Shown: positions 25,197-33,866 of the stretch, piece by piece
Layout: each line of letters opens with the position of its first letter
Numbering within the stretch: the stretch's first letter is position 1
From: DALYJJ01 sp033763935
GTDB taxonomy: Bacteria; Acidobacteriota; Terriglobia; Bryobacterales; Bryobacteraceae
Direction: 5' to 3'
DNA length: 64,000 nt
Assembly: GCA_033763935.1 (NCBI GenBank)
Contig: JANRJO010000100.1
Coordinates: forward strand, 123,672 to 187,671
Made by a program: the position numbers and the translations under genes
Notes under the pieces: model-generated
What the model was told of the DNA's origin: nothing
What the model saw: only the letters and a program-made list of their open reading frames with translations
The model's database searches: none

Positions 25197-27203
25197 CTAT
25201 AGCACAGGCTTACGGCGTGCCAGAACGGTGGCGGCGAGCACGAGCCCTACGACGCTGCCCGCGCTGACGATGGCGCCGGGAAGGAGGCCAGGGGTGGAGT
25301 AGGACAGGACCACCTCCTGCTGGCCGGCGGGGACAACCACGCCAATGAGGGCGTGGTCGACCGCGAGCAGGGGCGCCGGCGCGGAGGCACCGGCGACGCG
25401 GGCGGTCCAGCCGGGATAGAACGGGACGGCGAAGCGGAGGAGAGAGGTCTTGGTCACGGTGGTCTTCAGGCGGAAGAGGTTGTCCTGGCGTTCGACGAGT
25501 TCCACGGCGCCCTTGGGGTCCTGCTCGGGGACGGGGCTTGCACCGGCGACGAGGGCACCGGTTCGCGGGTCATGACCGGAGAGAGCGGTGCGTGGGTCGG
25601 GCGTGGGCAGGACCGCGGGGACGAAGTGGACGAAGGGGAGCTTCTGGAAGTTCCGGTAGATGCCGCCGGCGTTCATGTCAAGCGTCGCGCCGACGTTAAG
25701 GGCGTCCAGCAGTTTCGGGTTCGCTTTAGCAGCTTCCATGTACTCCTGGTAGCGCGCCAGTTCCAGCGGATTGTAGCCGTAGGTGGTCTGGGTGCGCGTG
25801 TCCAAAGCGTGGTTCTGCGGGCCGAAGGAGGGCGTTATGTACGGTGCATGGAGGCGGGTGTTCGACGGGATGATGGGAACGAGTTTGGCTACGAAGAAGT
25901 CAAGGCCGGCGCCGTAGAGCTGGGTGAAGCTCTGGCGGGCGTAGGCGAGAGGGTTTCGCCAGCTGTTAGCCCAGGCGAGGTTCAGGACGAATATGGCGAT
26001 GAGGGCGGTGCCTACGATTCGCGGCGGGAAGCGGCGGGTAAGAATCTCGAGCCCCGCGGCAGCCAGCACGGCGAGCGCCAGCGCGGCGACGAACCAGATG
26101 TGGATCGGTGAACGAACGCTTGCGAAACCGGGTAGCAGGGCGAAAGCGTGGTAGAGACCGACAGCTGGCCCGGCGGCGTACCATAGCGGGACGAGCAGCA
26201 GCAGCAGGGCGGGAAGGCGCGTGGAGCGAAGGGTAAGGCCGAGCGCGGCGAGTGGCAGCAGCAAGAGGCCGGCGTAGAAATAGTGCTGGGTGCGGTCGAC
26301 CGGTCCCGTATATTTGCCGCTTTGAATGCCGGTGGAATCCGGCAGGACAAGGGTAGACAAGGTCGCGGGATTCAACGTGGCATCTGCCTGTTGGGAAAAG
26401 TCGGCGCGCGCGCGGATGGAGTGCGAAGTGAGGATGAGGCCGGGCCATATGTGAATGGCGCTCAGGCCGACGGCGAGCAGGGCAGCCAAAGCGAGCGCCG
26501 GAAGGCGGCGCAGGCGCGTCCGGTCTTCCATCAACCGACACAGGGTGAAGAGGGCCGCGGCGAGAGCGGAATAGAGGGCGGTTTGGAAGTGTCCGGGAAG
26601 GATGACCATGGCCCCGGTTGCCGCCGCGGCGACGAGCGCGCGGGCGCCAGGTGCACTCAGAAGGCGGTCCACCGCGAGCAGGAGCCAGGGGAGCCATGAC
26701 GCGGCCTGGAACATGCCGACGTGTGAGGCGTGGCCGGCGAAAAAGCCCGAGAAGGCGTAAATAAGACTACCCAAGGTCGCCGCAGCGGGGGAGAGGCCGA
26801 GATGTCGCAGGAACAGGAACGTTCCGGCGAGTGCGAGCACGCTGTGGAGAATGAGTTCCCACTGAATCGCTTGCGGCGGTACGCCCGAGAGCAGGAAGGG
26901 CCAGTTGAGCGGATACCAGGCGCCCACCTGTGGGTCGGCCAGGAAAGGGAAGCCGGAGAAGACGTAGGGGGTCCAATGTGGGAGCCGGCCCGCTCGCACT
27001 GATTCCGCGAAGTAGCGCTGGCTGCTCCAATGCACGTCGACGGCGTCCCACTGGATGCTGGTATTGCGCGATGTCAGCGGCTCCCAATAGAAGGCCACCA
27101 GCGCAAGCAGGAAGACCGCGGCAGGAAGGAGCCATCCGGGAAACGAGACGGACCGAAGGGGAGCGGGCGCCGCTTCCTTCTTGGAAGTTCTGCGACGACT
27201 CAT
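25197..27203 (-). CDS. YfhO-like multi-pass membrane protein
   Basis: A 668-residue protein with about 12 membrane helices in its first 420 residues and a periplasmic C-terminal domain, then one last helix (LLPGAIVSAGSVVGLVLAAT). The N-terminal loop GRLPHWTPYVFSGFPFLADP resembles the YfhO/GT-C family, where an acidic residue in the first loop is catalytic. YfhO proteins are putative GT-C glycosyltransferases that modify wall or surface polymers. The ATG overlaps the stop of the phosphatase gene (ATGA), so the genes are coupled. Confidence 0.82.
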   Translation of the reverse strand: MSRRRTSKKEAAPAPLRSVSFPGWLLPAAVFLLALVAFYWEPLTSRNTSIQWDAVDVHWSSQRYFAESVRAGRLPHWTPYVFSGFPFLADPQVGAWYPLNWPFLLSGVPPQAIQWELILHSVLALAGTFLFLRHLGLSPAAATLGSLIYAFSGFFAGHASHVGMFQAASWLPWLLLAVDRLLSAPGARALVAAAATGAMVILPGHFQTALYSALAAALFTLCRLMEDRTRLRRLPALALAALLAVGLSAIHIWPGLILTSHSIRARADFSQQADATLNPATLSTLVLPDSTGIQSGKYTGPVDRTQHYFYAGLLLLPLAALGLTLRSTRLPALLLLLVPLWYAAGPAVGLYHAFALLPGFASVRSPIHIWFVAALALAVLAAAGLEILTRRFPPRIVGTALIAIFVLNLAWANSWRNPLAYARQSFTQLYGAGLDFFVAKLVPIIPSNTRLHAPYITPSFGPQNHALDTRTQTTYGYNPLELARYQEYMEAAKANPKLLDALNVGATLDMNAGGIYRNFQKLPFVHFVPAVLPTPDPRTALSGHDPRTGALVAGASPVPEQDPKGAVELVERQDNLFRLKTTVTKTSLLRFAVPFYPGWTARVAGASAPAPLLAVDHALIGVVVPAGQQEVVLSYSTPGLLPGAIVSAGSVVGLVLAATVLARRKPVL

Positions 27204-28774
27204 GGGTGCTGTTGTGCTAACGCCTCGGTGAGAACGCGGCCCGTGGAGCCCGAGGGAGTTTCGATTTGAAGCATCTCGGCTAGCGTAGGAGCGATATCGT
27301 TGACTGCCGCGCGCGCGGGATAGACGCCAGGGCGAATGCCACGGCCCATGATGATTATAGGGACATGGGAGTCATAGTTGTACGGCGAGCCATGGGAGGT
27401 ACCTGTGTCTTCCGCCTTATCGTCGAAGACCCAATACGGGGCGGCAATCACGAACAGGTCTGAGGCACGCTCATAATGAAAGCCATTGCGTACGCGGCGA
27501 GCGATAAAATCGTCGCCGATGTGCCCGAGCTTGAGCTGCTCGCGAGTGTAAACGCGCGCAACCGCGGGAAGAGAGCGAACGGCTTCGGCGGCCGCATTTT
27601 GCACTTCGGCCAAATCGAGGCCATTCTGTCGTATGAGATTGTGGTCGAAGTACGGGGCGGGTCCACTCTTGCCGACAACCCATTTGGCGGGGCCGTACTT
27701 GGCGGTGACGGCGTCTTCGGCCGCCTTAAGCACGGCACTTTCCACGATGCGCCCCCCCGGCATGCGGCGTTTCTTCTGCAGTTCGGGGACGGGAGCAACG
27801 CCGTGGTCCGACGTGAATACCACAACGACATTTCGCATCCCGATCTGTTTGTCGAGGATGTCGAAAAGTCGATTGAGTTGCCGGTCGGTGGCGATGGAAA
27901 CGTCACGAACTTCGGGGGCGTCGGGTCCGACATCGTGTCCTATGTCATCGTTCGAAGAGAAGCTGATGGCGAGGACGTCGGTGTCGGGGCCGGTCCCGAG
28001 CTTCTCGGTTTCGATCGCACGCTCGGCGAAATCGATGAGGATCTCGTTGCCCCAGGAGCTGTTGAGCAACGCCGTGTAGTAGGCGCGGCCCGGCTTGGCG
28101 GGGAGCCGCCCGAAGAGAGTGGCAGGGGGGAGATCCTTTGCGGCGGAGGACGGAGACCATTCCTTGCCAAGAAAGCGATCAACGGTACGGTTGCGGTTGA
28201 ACTCGTTCACCCAGGGAGGCAGGTCCGAGAAATAGTAGGTGCTACTGACGAAGTTGCCGGTATCGCGATCGAACCAGTACGCGGCGTCCGCCATGCGACC
28301 AACGGTGAGGATGGCGCTGCGGTCCTTGATGGAAATGCCGAGGGCCTTCGATCGGCGGCCTGCCATCTTAAGCTCGTCGGAGATCGTGCTCGCCAGGAGG
28401 CGGCGCGGCGAGGCTGCCTTGCGGGCCGGAGCGCCGAGTGTCTTCTCCGTAAGGTCGGTGATGCTCTCGACTGTCTTGGCAGCCTCGCGGTCGAACCATT
28501 CGTTGCCAACAATACCGCTCACTGACGGTGTAGCGCCGGAAAGAATGGTGGAGTGTCCAACGGCGGTTACTGTGGGGAAGTGCTCGTAGTGCGCGGAGGT
28601 GAAAACCGCACCCTCCTTGAGAAGTCGCGCGAGGCCACCTGAGTACTCCGAGCGGAAGCGGGTGAGGTAGTCGTATCGGAACTGATCGGCAACGACAACA
28701 ACAACGAGCTTCGGTCTTGGGGCCTGCGCAGAGACGATCGCCGCGCAGGCCAGTAGCGCTGGAACAAGCTTCAT
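27200..28774 (-). CDS. alkaline-phosphatase-superfamily enzyme (PafA / phosphodiesterase type)
   Basis: A 524-residue exported hydrolase with signal peptide MKLVPALLACAAIVSAQA. Metal-site segments follow the alkaline phosphatase superfamily: VVVADQFRYDYLTRF, SSNDDIGHDVGPDA, FTSDHGVAPVPELQ and GTSHGSPYNYDSHVPIIIMG. The nucleophile is Thr in FPTVTAVGHSTILSG, as in PafA and nucleotide pyrophosphatases. It probably cleaves phosphate mono- or diesters in the periplasm. It lies between DUF4920 (3 bases) and the YfhO-like gene (4-base overlap). Confidence 0.9.
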   Translation of the reverse strand: MKLVPALLACAAIVSAQAPRPKLVVVVVADQFRYDYLTRFRSEYSGGLARLLKEGAVFTSAHYEHFPTVTAVGHSTILSGATPSVSGIVGNEWFDREAAKTVESITDLTEKTLGAPARKAASPRRLLASTISDELKMAGRRSKALGISIKDRSAILTVGRMADAAYWFDRDTGNFVSSTYYFSDLPPWVNEFNRNRTVDRFLGKEWSPSSAAKDLPPATLFGRLPAKPGRAYYTALLNSSWGNEILIDFAERAIETEKLGTGPDTDVLAISFSSNDDIGHDVGPDAPEVRDVSIATDRQLNRLFDILDKQIGMRNVVVVFTSDHGVAPVPELQKKRRMPGGRIVESAVLKAAEDAVTAKYGPAKWVVGKSGPAPYFDHNLIRQNGLDLAEVQNAAAEAVRSLPAVARVYTREQLKLGHIGDDFIARRVRNGFHYERASDLFVIAAPYWVFDDKAEDTGTSHGSPYNYDSHVPIIIMGRGIRPGVYPARAAVNDIAPTLAEMLQIETPSGSTGRVLTEALAQQHP

Positions 28775-28777
28775 GGA

Positions 28778-29233
28778 CTAGTGGGCGAGGAGGACCGCGC
28801 CAGTGCCGGCGATCTGGTAGACGGTCTCCCCACCTTTCACGGAGTGGGGGTTGAACTTGCGGCCCTGCTCTTCGGCCTCATGTTTCGCGCGGGCGACGAC
28901 TTGTTCCTTGGTCAATTCCATCTTGGCGAGTTTCCCTTCGGCGATTGCCATCTTGCCCACAGCGTCCTTCGGGAAGACGATCTCGCCGTCCTTGACCTTG
29001 ATCCGCACAGACTTGGCCGAGGCAGAGTCTACCAGATTCATCCAACATCCCATGTTCTGGCAGACCTCTGTGACCTTCCCCTTCACCTGGACTGTCTTTC
29101 CCACGAAAGCATCGGGTTGGGACATAAGCTCGGCGACAGAGATCGGCTTGTCAATGGTAAGCTGCCGGCCGAGCTTGACATCTGCGGCGGCACATAACAG
29201 ACACGCAAAGAGTAGTAGAGCAACGGTTCTCAT
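28778..29233 (-). CDS. DUF4920 secreted protein
   Basis: A 151-residue protein with signal peptide MRTVALLLFACLLCAAA. The mature part holds the DUF4920 features: GKTVQVKGKVTEVCQNMGCW, then MNLVDSASAKSVRIKVKD and KMAIAEGKLAKMEL. The two cysteines in VCQNMGCW may bind metal or form a disulfide. The fold is probably an OB-like barrel. The function of the family is unknown. It begins a likely operon with the phosphatase and YfhO-like genes. Confidence 0.85.
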   Translation of the reverse strand: MRTVALLLFACLLCAAADVKLGRQLTIDKPISVAELMSQPDAFVGKTVQVKGKVTEVCQNMGCWMNLVDSASAKSVRIKVKDGEIVFPKDAVGKMAIAEGKLAKMELTKEQVVARAKHEAEEQGRKFNPHSVKGGETVYQIAGTGAVLLAH

Positions 29234-29272
29234 ACCGGGATTATCGCAAAGACGGTGTCCGGCGAGGGCGCG

Positions 29273-29776
29273 TTAGAGAAACGCGCGAATCAGACGCCGC
29301 TGGACGTCCTTGAGGTTATCGTGGGCGGCGTCGAGCTCAGCGAGCTTATCACGGAGCACGCGCAGCAACTGGGTACGCTCAATGGCGCTCTGGATGACCA
29401 GCAGCAGCTGCGAGTTGTCCCAGGGTTTCTCCAGGTACTGATACAGCCCGATCTCGTTAATCGCCTGGATGGCGCTCTGTTTGTCGGCGTGGCCGGTGAG
29501 CAGGACGCGGGCGGCCTCTGGCTGGTGCTCCTTAGCCTTCGCCAGGAGCTGGATGCCGTTCATCTTGGGCATCAGGTAGTCGGTCACGACGACATCGACA
29601 GGATTGGTTTCCAGGTGCTTCGCGGCATCGACAGGGCTAGTGAAACCCTGCACGTGGTAGTCGGTTTCGAGGCGCAGGAAAGCACGGATGCTGGTAATGA
29701 CCATCTCTTCGTCGTCAACGACCATCACGGATGGCCGGGCGTTCTTCGCTTCCAAAGTTCCTCCGGGTGTAGTCAC
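29273..29776 (-). CDS. response regulator, receiver with short coiled-coil tail
   Basis: A 167-residue protein with a complete receiver at about residues 16-130: VMVVDDEEMV, the phospho-acceptor in VVVTDYLMPKMNG, LLTGHADK and the Lys in YLEKPWD. The tail of about 35 residues (RVLRDKLAELDAAHDNLKDV) is a coiled coil and has no DNA-binding domain. The ATG overlaps the stop of the preceding histidine kinase by 4 bases (ATGA), so the two are a cognate pair. The output is probably protein contact. Confidence 0.9.
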   Translation of the reverse strand: MTTPGGTLEAKNARPSVMVVDDEEMVITSIRAFLRLETDYHVQGFTSPVDAAKHLETNPVDVVVTDYLMPKMNGIQLLAKAKEHQPEAARVLLTGHADKQSAIQAINEIGLYQYLEKPWDNSQLLLVIQSAIERTQLLRVLRDKLAELDAAHDNLKDVQRRLIRAFL

Positions 29777-30600
29777 TCAGCGGCTTCCGGGCGCTGCCGG
29801 AGCGGCAGCCGAACGTGGAACGTGGTGCCCACGCCCACTTCACTTTCAAAGCGGATGTCGCCGCGGTGGGTATCAACGACGATCTCGCGGGCCATGGCCA
29901 AGCCCAACCCGGTGCCTACGCCGATGGGCTTAGTGGAGAAGCCGGTGGCAAAGATGCGGGCGCGATCCTGGGGCTTGATGCCGTGGCCTGTATCGGCGAC
30001 GGTAACGTATGCGCTCTCCTCATCGCGCCATGTTCGAACGCGGACATCACCCTCGCCCTCGATCGCCTGACCGGCGTTGACGAGCAGGTTGAGGAACACC
30101 TGACTCAGCAACTGCGGATGGCACTCGATCTCCGGGATGTCGCCAAAGTCAGTCTCCACCCGGATGCGGCGGCGGAACTCACAACCGCTGAGTTTCAGAG
30201 TGTTGCGGAGGATCTCGTTCAGGTCCGCCATACGCAGGTCGCCTTCGTCGACGCGGGAGAACGTCTTGAGGCTTCGGATGACCGAGGAGATGCGCTCGCA
30301 GGCAAGCTTGTCGACCGCCGCCAGCGAAGAGATCGTTTCGACGATGTCGTGAGCGCGCTCGGGCGCATTGCACTCTGTGAGCAGGTTCTTCAGGTGCACG
30401 AGGCTGCGCAGCGTTACCTCATTGTTGGATAGGATCGATCCGATCGGGGTGTTGATTTCGTGAACGATTCCGGTCACCAGGCGGCCGATGGAAACCAGCT
30501 TGTAGGCCTCGGCCAGCTTGCGCCGCGCGGCGTCCAACTCCTCGCGGAGCTGTTCCTTGTCCATGTCGCTGGTGCGCACCGCGCTGTTGTAGTCGGTCAT
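29773..30600 (-). CDS. soluble sensor histidine kinase
   Basis: About 275 residues with no membrane helix. A short N-terminal coiled coil (LREELDAARRKLAEAYKL) precedes the H-box GIVHEINTPIGSILSNNEV. The catalytic core has VFLNLLVNAGQAIEG, VADTGHGIKPQDRARIF and GTGLGLAMAREIV. A GTG five codons upstream is possible; the ATG at 30600 is preferred. It follows a cyclic-nucleotide-binding protein by 32 bases, so the sensing input may come from that protein; that is inference. Confidence 0.88.
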   Translation of the reverse strand: MTDYNSAVRTSDMDKEQLREELDAARRKLAEAYKLVSIGRLVTGIVHEINTPIGSILSNNEVTLRSLVHLKNLLTECNAPERAHDIVETISSLAAVDKLACERISSVIRSLKTFSRVDEGDLRMADLNEILRNTLKLSGCEFRRRIRVETDFGDIPEIECHPQLLSQVFLNLLVNAGQAIEGEGDVRVRTWRDEESAYVTVADTGHGIKPQDRARIFATGFSTKPIGVGTGLGLAMAREIVVDTHRGDIRFESEVGVGTTFHVRLPLRQRPEAAE

Positions 30601-30632
30601 GGAGAGGCGTCCCACTATTGATTATAGGCGCG

Positions 30633-31055
30633 CTAGCCACCCACCAACTGCCGGAAGCGGCGCACCATGGTGGAGAAGATGGACGCGGTGATCTGCATGT
30701 TATCGCTTAACAGGTCAAAGAAATCATTGCGGGCGATGGACAGCAGCCGCGTGTCTTCCAAGGTCTTAGCCGTCACAGGCATAGGCTCCTCATCAAAGAG
30801 CGCCCACGTGCCCAGGAGCTCATTCTGGCGCGCCGTGTGAAGGACGTCACCGTCGCGGCTGAGCTCCACGGCGCCATCGAGAATGACGTAGAGCGAATCG
30901 AGCAGCCGGCCAGGCTCGAAAATGACCTGCTTGGGCGCGAAGGTGATCTCTCGAGCGATGGAGGCGATGCGTGCAAGTTGATCCGGACTCAGCCCCCGGA
31001 AGAGTTCGACGGCTTCGAGGGCGATGACCTTCTCGATGATATTCAGGGCGCGCAC
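30633..31055 (-). CDS. cyclic-nucleotide-binding (Crp/CAP-type) domain protein
   Basis: A 140-residue single-domain protein of the CNMP fold: LFRGLSPDQLARIASIAREI, VIFEPGRLLDSLYVILDGAV, then NELLGTWALFDEEPMPVTA. The last is the phosphate-binding cassette area, but it lacks the typical FGE-xx-L-xx-RxA with Arg, so cAMP binding is doubtful. There is no DNA-binding domain. It is 7 bases after the transporter-HEAT gene and upstream of a kinase. It may be a regulatory subunit for either. Confidence 0.85.
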   Translation of the reverse strand: MRALNIIEKVIALEAVELFRGLSPDQLARIASIAREITFAPKQVIFEPGRLLDSLYVILDGAVELSRDGDVLHTARQNELLGTWALFDEEPMPVTAKTLEDTRLLSIARNDFFDLLSDNMQITASIFSTMVRRFRQLVGG

Positions 31056-31062
31056 GGTCTTC

Positions 31063-33828
31063 TCATGTTAGTGCCAAGAGGGCAGAGTGCGCGACGTCGC
31101 CGAGGTCCTGGCCTGCGCGCTTGGATACGGCTCGGATGTCAGGCGCGAGAGAGTGCATTTTGAGTTCGGCGGCGGTGGCGGCGGCGCAGGCGGCCAACCA
31201 TTCGTCCCGTGAATTCAAAAGGTCGCGGAGAGCGGCTTCCTCGTTCTTGGGCGTGAACCCGAAAAGCTCTTCGGCGCGCTCGGCCAGGTGGGTTGGGGAA
31301 TCGAGAAGCGGGAGCAGTACTCGCTTCAACTCGCGATCGAGAACGCCTTCCAGGAAATCGATAGCGGCTCCATACTCCTCCCCTTGCCGCCGGTTGACCG
31401 CCTGATAGGCGGCCGAAATCTCCTTCTGTGGATACTGAAGGCCGAGGAGCGTAAAGAGCCGCTCGATGGTATTGCGAAGCCGTTCCTCCAGGGTGCGGGC
31501 GAGCAGGCTGGATGCCGTGCGGCGGGAGGTCGCGTTTTGAAAGGGCGCCAGCGACATGTGCAGCGAGAAGTAATATCGCGCCTCGTCCAGGATCTGGCGG
31601 GCCACCGGTTCACTGCGGTAGCTGAGAGCGGGGACCGCGGACCGTAGCTTTGCAAGAGCGCGTAGCACGGCCGCGCGGATGGTCAGGTCTGGGTCGCCGA
31701 TGCGAGCCAGGATAAGCTCGACGCTGCGCTGCGCGGGGATCCGCTGCAGGACGCGGGGGATGTGACGGCGGATGGCGAGCGGGTATTCGACATCCCCGAG
31801 AATGTCGGCAAGGGTTCCATGGATACGTGCGCCATAGCGGGCGAGGGCTTCGATTGCGGCCCCGCGGACGCGGGAATCGGAGAGGCGGGCGAACAGGAGG
31901 GAGAGGTGCTCGCGTTTCTCGAGGAAACCCATCGTCCGGCAGGCGGAACTGACGACGGCGGGGTCCGGATCGTCCGCAAGCGTGCGCAGAAGGCTATCGG
32001 TGTCTTCGGGCCGGATTCGGATCGCGATGGCGGCGAGGCAGCGCCGGCGCGAGTCCCAATCGTTGGCGGCAGCGGCGATCCAGTCACGCGAAATGATACC
32101 CGGCGCCAGTTCCGGATGATTGGCGAGTTCTTCGAGTGCGCTTTCGACGGCCTGGTGGTTGGAGTGATTGACCAAGGTGGCGGCAAGCTGGGCGGTATCC
32201 GGCGCGACGCGCAGAGCATAGGCCGCGGCAGCCTTGACGCTGGGCGCATCGTGGTCAGTTTCCAGTTCGGCCAGGGCGTCGGGCAGCAGTTCGCCAAAGG
32301 CGCGATCCCGCGCGAGTTCGAAGACGCGTGCGCGCATGTCGGGAGCGGGATGACGCACGAGCTTCCGCAACTGGTTCTCGAGTGGGTAACCGGGAGCTTC
32401 CGCGAGCAGGTTCAGGGAGTACGTCGCCTGCCGGGGGTTCTCACCGTGCGCGGTCTGCTCGAGCAGCCGAAGGGTCTCGGGTTCGTTCACCGTGAGACGC
32501 GCGCTCTCCAGATCCAGGCGACGCAATTCCAACCGTTTTCGAACCGTCTGGACGTATTCGCGCTGAGCGCGGCGTGTGAGGAAGATCCAGACCAGCGTCA
32601 TCACAATCACGACGGCAGCGATAGCGCGGGTCCCGAGGTCGAGTACGCCCGTAAGGAGGATGAGCAGCACGCCCCCAAGGCCGCGGGCCATACGGTCAAC
32701 GAAGATGTCGACGAAAGCCTTAGTCCGGTTCTTGAGTTCCGTCGGCAAGGGCAGATAAAGGAGTTCCATGCCCGTGCGGTTAAACGAGTAGCGCCCGGCG
32801 GCCTCGCTCAGCCGCGCAGCCGCTACGGTGAAGAGCCCGGGCGAGACAACCGTGGCAGCTGAGGCGAGCGCAAGCGTTACGGGCATGATCTGAAGCGTAC
32901 CGCCGACACCAAAGCGGCTGACGACGAAACTGGTGAGGAAGAGCTGGAGCGTGAACGTCACAAGATTGACCCAAAGGCCGCGAAAACTGCCGAGAAAGGC
33001 GGTCAGTTCGTCGCCCTGGTAATGCTGCTTGGCGATGGCGCTGAATTGGTACTCAACGGTCACGTCGACCATGTACGTCAGGGTGATGATCGCGATGATG
33101 ACCTGCAAATGACGGTAGCGCTTGACGGCGCCCCCGATGTCGGCGAGGGTGAAATCCTCGGCCTCGGTCTCGGCGGCGCGTGCGCGGTTAATCGCGACGC
33201 CGGGTTGCGCGGCGGTAAGCCGGAAACAGATCCAGGCGAGCACCACCATGGTCGCGCTCCCCCAGAGGAGGTTCTTGGTCCCAAACGTTTCGACAAAGAG
33301 CGCCGTGAAGGAGCCACCGAAAGCGGCGCCGAGGACAGCGCCTAAGCCCAGCAGTCCGTAGACGCGCCGGGCCTCCCGCGTATCGAACACGTTTGCTGCC
33401 ACCAGCCAGCCTTGCGACACGAACACGATACTGAAGAGGCTGACCCAGACGCTGAACAAGTAGTAGGCCCAGGTGCGTCGGGGTGCCTCCTCCACCGGAC
33501 CCAGCAGCACCCAAAAGCCGGCCAGACACAGCAAGACGGCGATCGTTGCGCAGTTTACGGCGGTCCGCAGCGAGGCGCGGACGGCCAGCTTTGTATAGGA
33601 GTATGCGAGGACTCCGCCGGCGGCTGCGACGAAGATGTAGAGATACGGGAGCCGCTCGACGTCGAACTTGTTGAGGAACATCGACTGCGAGACGGGCTTG
33701 AGGATGTAATAGGCAAACAGGACGAACATCAGGTACATCGCCATGAGCGACGTTCGAACATATTCGCCCTTGCGGATGTCGAACAGATTACGAAAATAGG
33801 CGCGAAGCCAGCGAAGAACGCGAAACAA
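31063..33828 (-). CDS. Tlc/MFS-type transporter with C-terminal HEAT repeats
   Basis: A 921-residue protein. The first about 430 residues hold 12 membrane helices and resemble nucleotide transporter (Tlc/NTT) and MFS proteins; YYILKPVSQSMFLNKFDVER and GLLGLGAVLGAAFGGSFTAL are typical. The C-terminal about 450 residues are HEAT-like alpha repeats (e.g. ETDHDAPSVKAAAAYALRV, IRAAVLRALAKLRSAVP). Membrane transporters fused with HEAT repeats, next to a cyclic-nucleotide-binding gene, occur in Acidobacteria. The substrate is unknown, and the ATP/ADP function is not implied. It starts the operon that includes the kinase/regulator pair. Confidence 0.82.
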   Translation of the reverse strand: MFRVLRWLRAYFRNLFDIRKGEYVRTSLMAMYLMFVLFAYYILKPVSQSMFLNKFDVERLPYLYIFVAAAGGVLAYSYTKLAVRASLRTAVNCATIAVLLCLAGFWVLLGPVEEAPRRTWAYYLFSVWVSLFSIVFVSQGWLVAANVFDTREARRVYGLLGLGAVLGAAFGGSFTALFVETFGTKNLLWGSATMVVLAWICFRLTAAQPGVAINRARAAETEAEDFTLADIGGAVKRYRHLQVIIAIITLTYMVDVTVEYQFSAIAKQHYQGDELTAFLGSFRGLWVNLVTFTLQLFLTSFVVSRFGVGGTLQIMPVTLALASAATVVSPGLFTVAAARLSEAAGRYSFNRTGMELLYLPLPTELKNRTKAFVDIFVDRMARGLGGVLLILLTGVLDLGTRAIAAVVIVMTLVWIFLTRRAQREYVQTVRKRLELRRLDLESARLTVNEPETLRLLEQTAHGENPRQATYSLNLLAEAPGYPLENQLRKLVRHPAPDMRARVFELARDRAFGELLPDALAELETDHDAPSVKAAAAYALRVAPDTAQLAATLVNHSNHQAVESALEELANHPELAPGIISRDWIAAAANDWDSRRRCLAAIAIRIRPEDTDSLLRTLADDPDPAVVSSACRTMGFLEKREHLSLLFARLSDSRVRGAAIEALARYGARIHGTLADILGDVEYPLAIRRHIPRVLQRIPAQRSVELILARIGDPDLTIRAAVLRALAKLRSAVPALSYRSEPVARQILDEARYYFSLHMSLAPFQNATSRRTASSLLARTLEERLRNTIERLFTLLGLQYPQKEISAAYQAVNRRQGEEYGAAIDFLEGVLDRELKRVLLPLLDSPTHLAERAEELFGFTPKNEEAALRDLLNSRDEWLAACAAATAAELKMHSLAPDIRAVSKRAGQDLGDVAHSALLALT

Positions 33829-33866
33829 GCACTTTCGATGATAGCGCCCGCGCTACCCTAGAAGGT

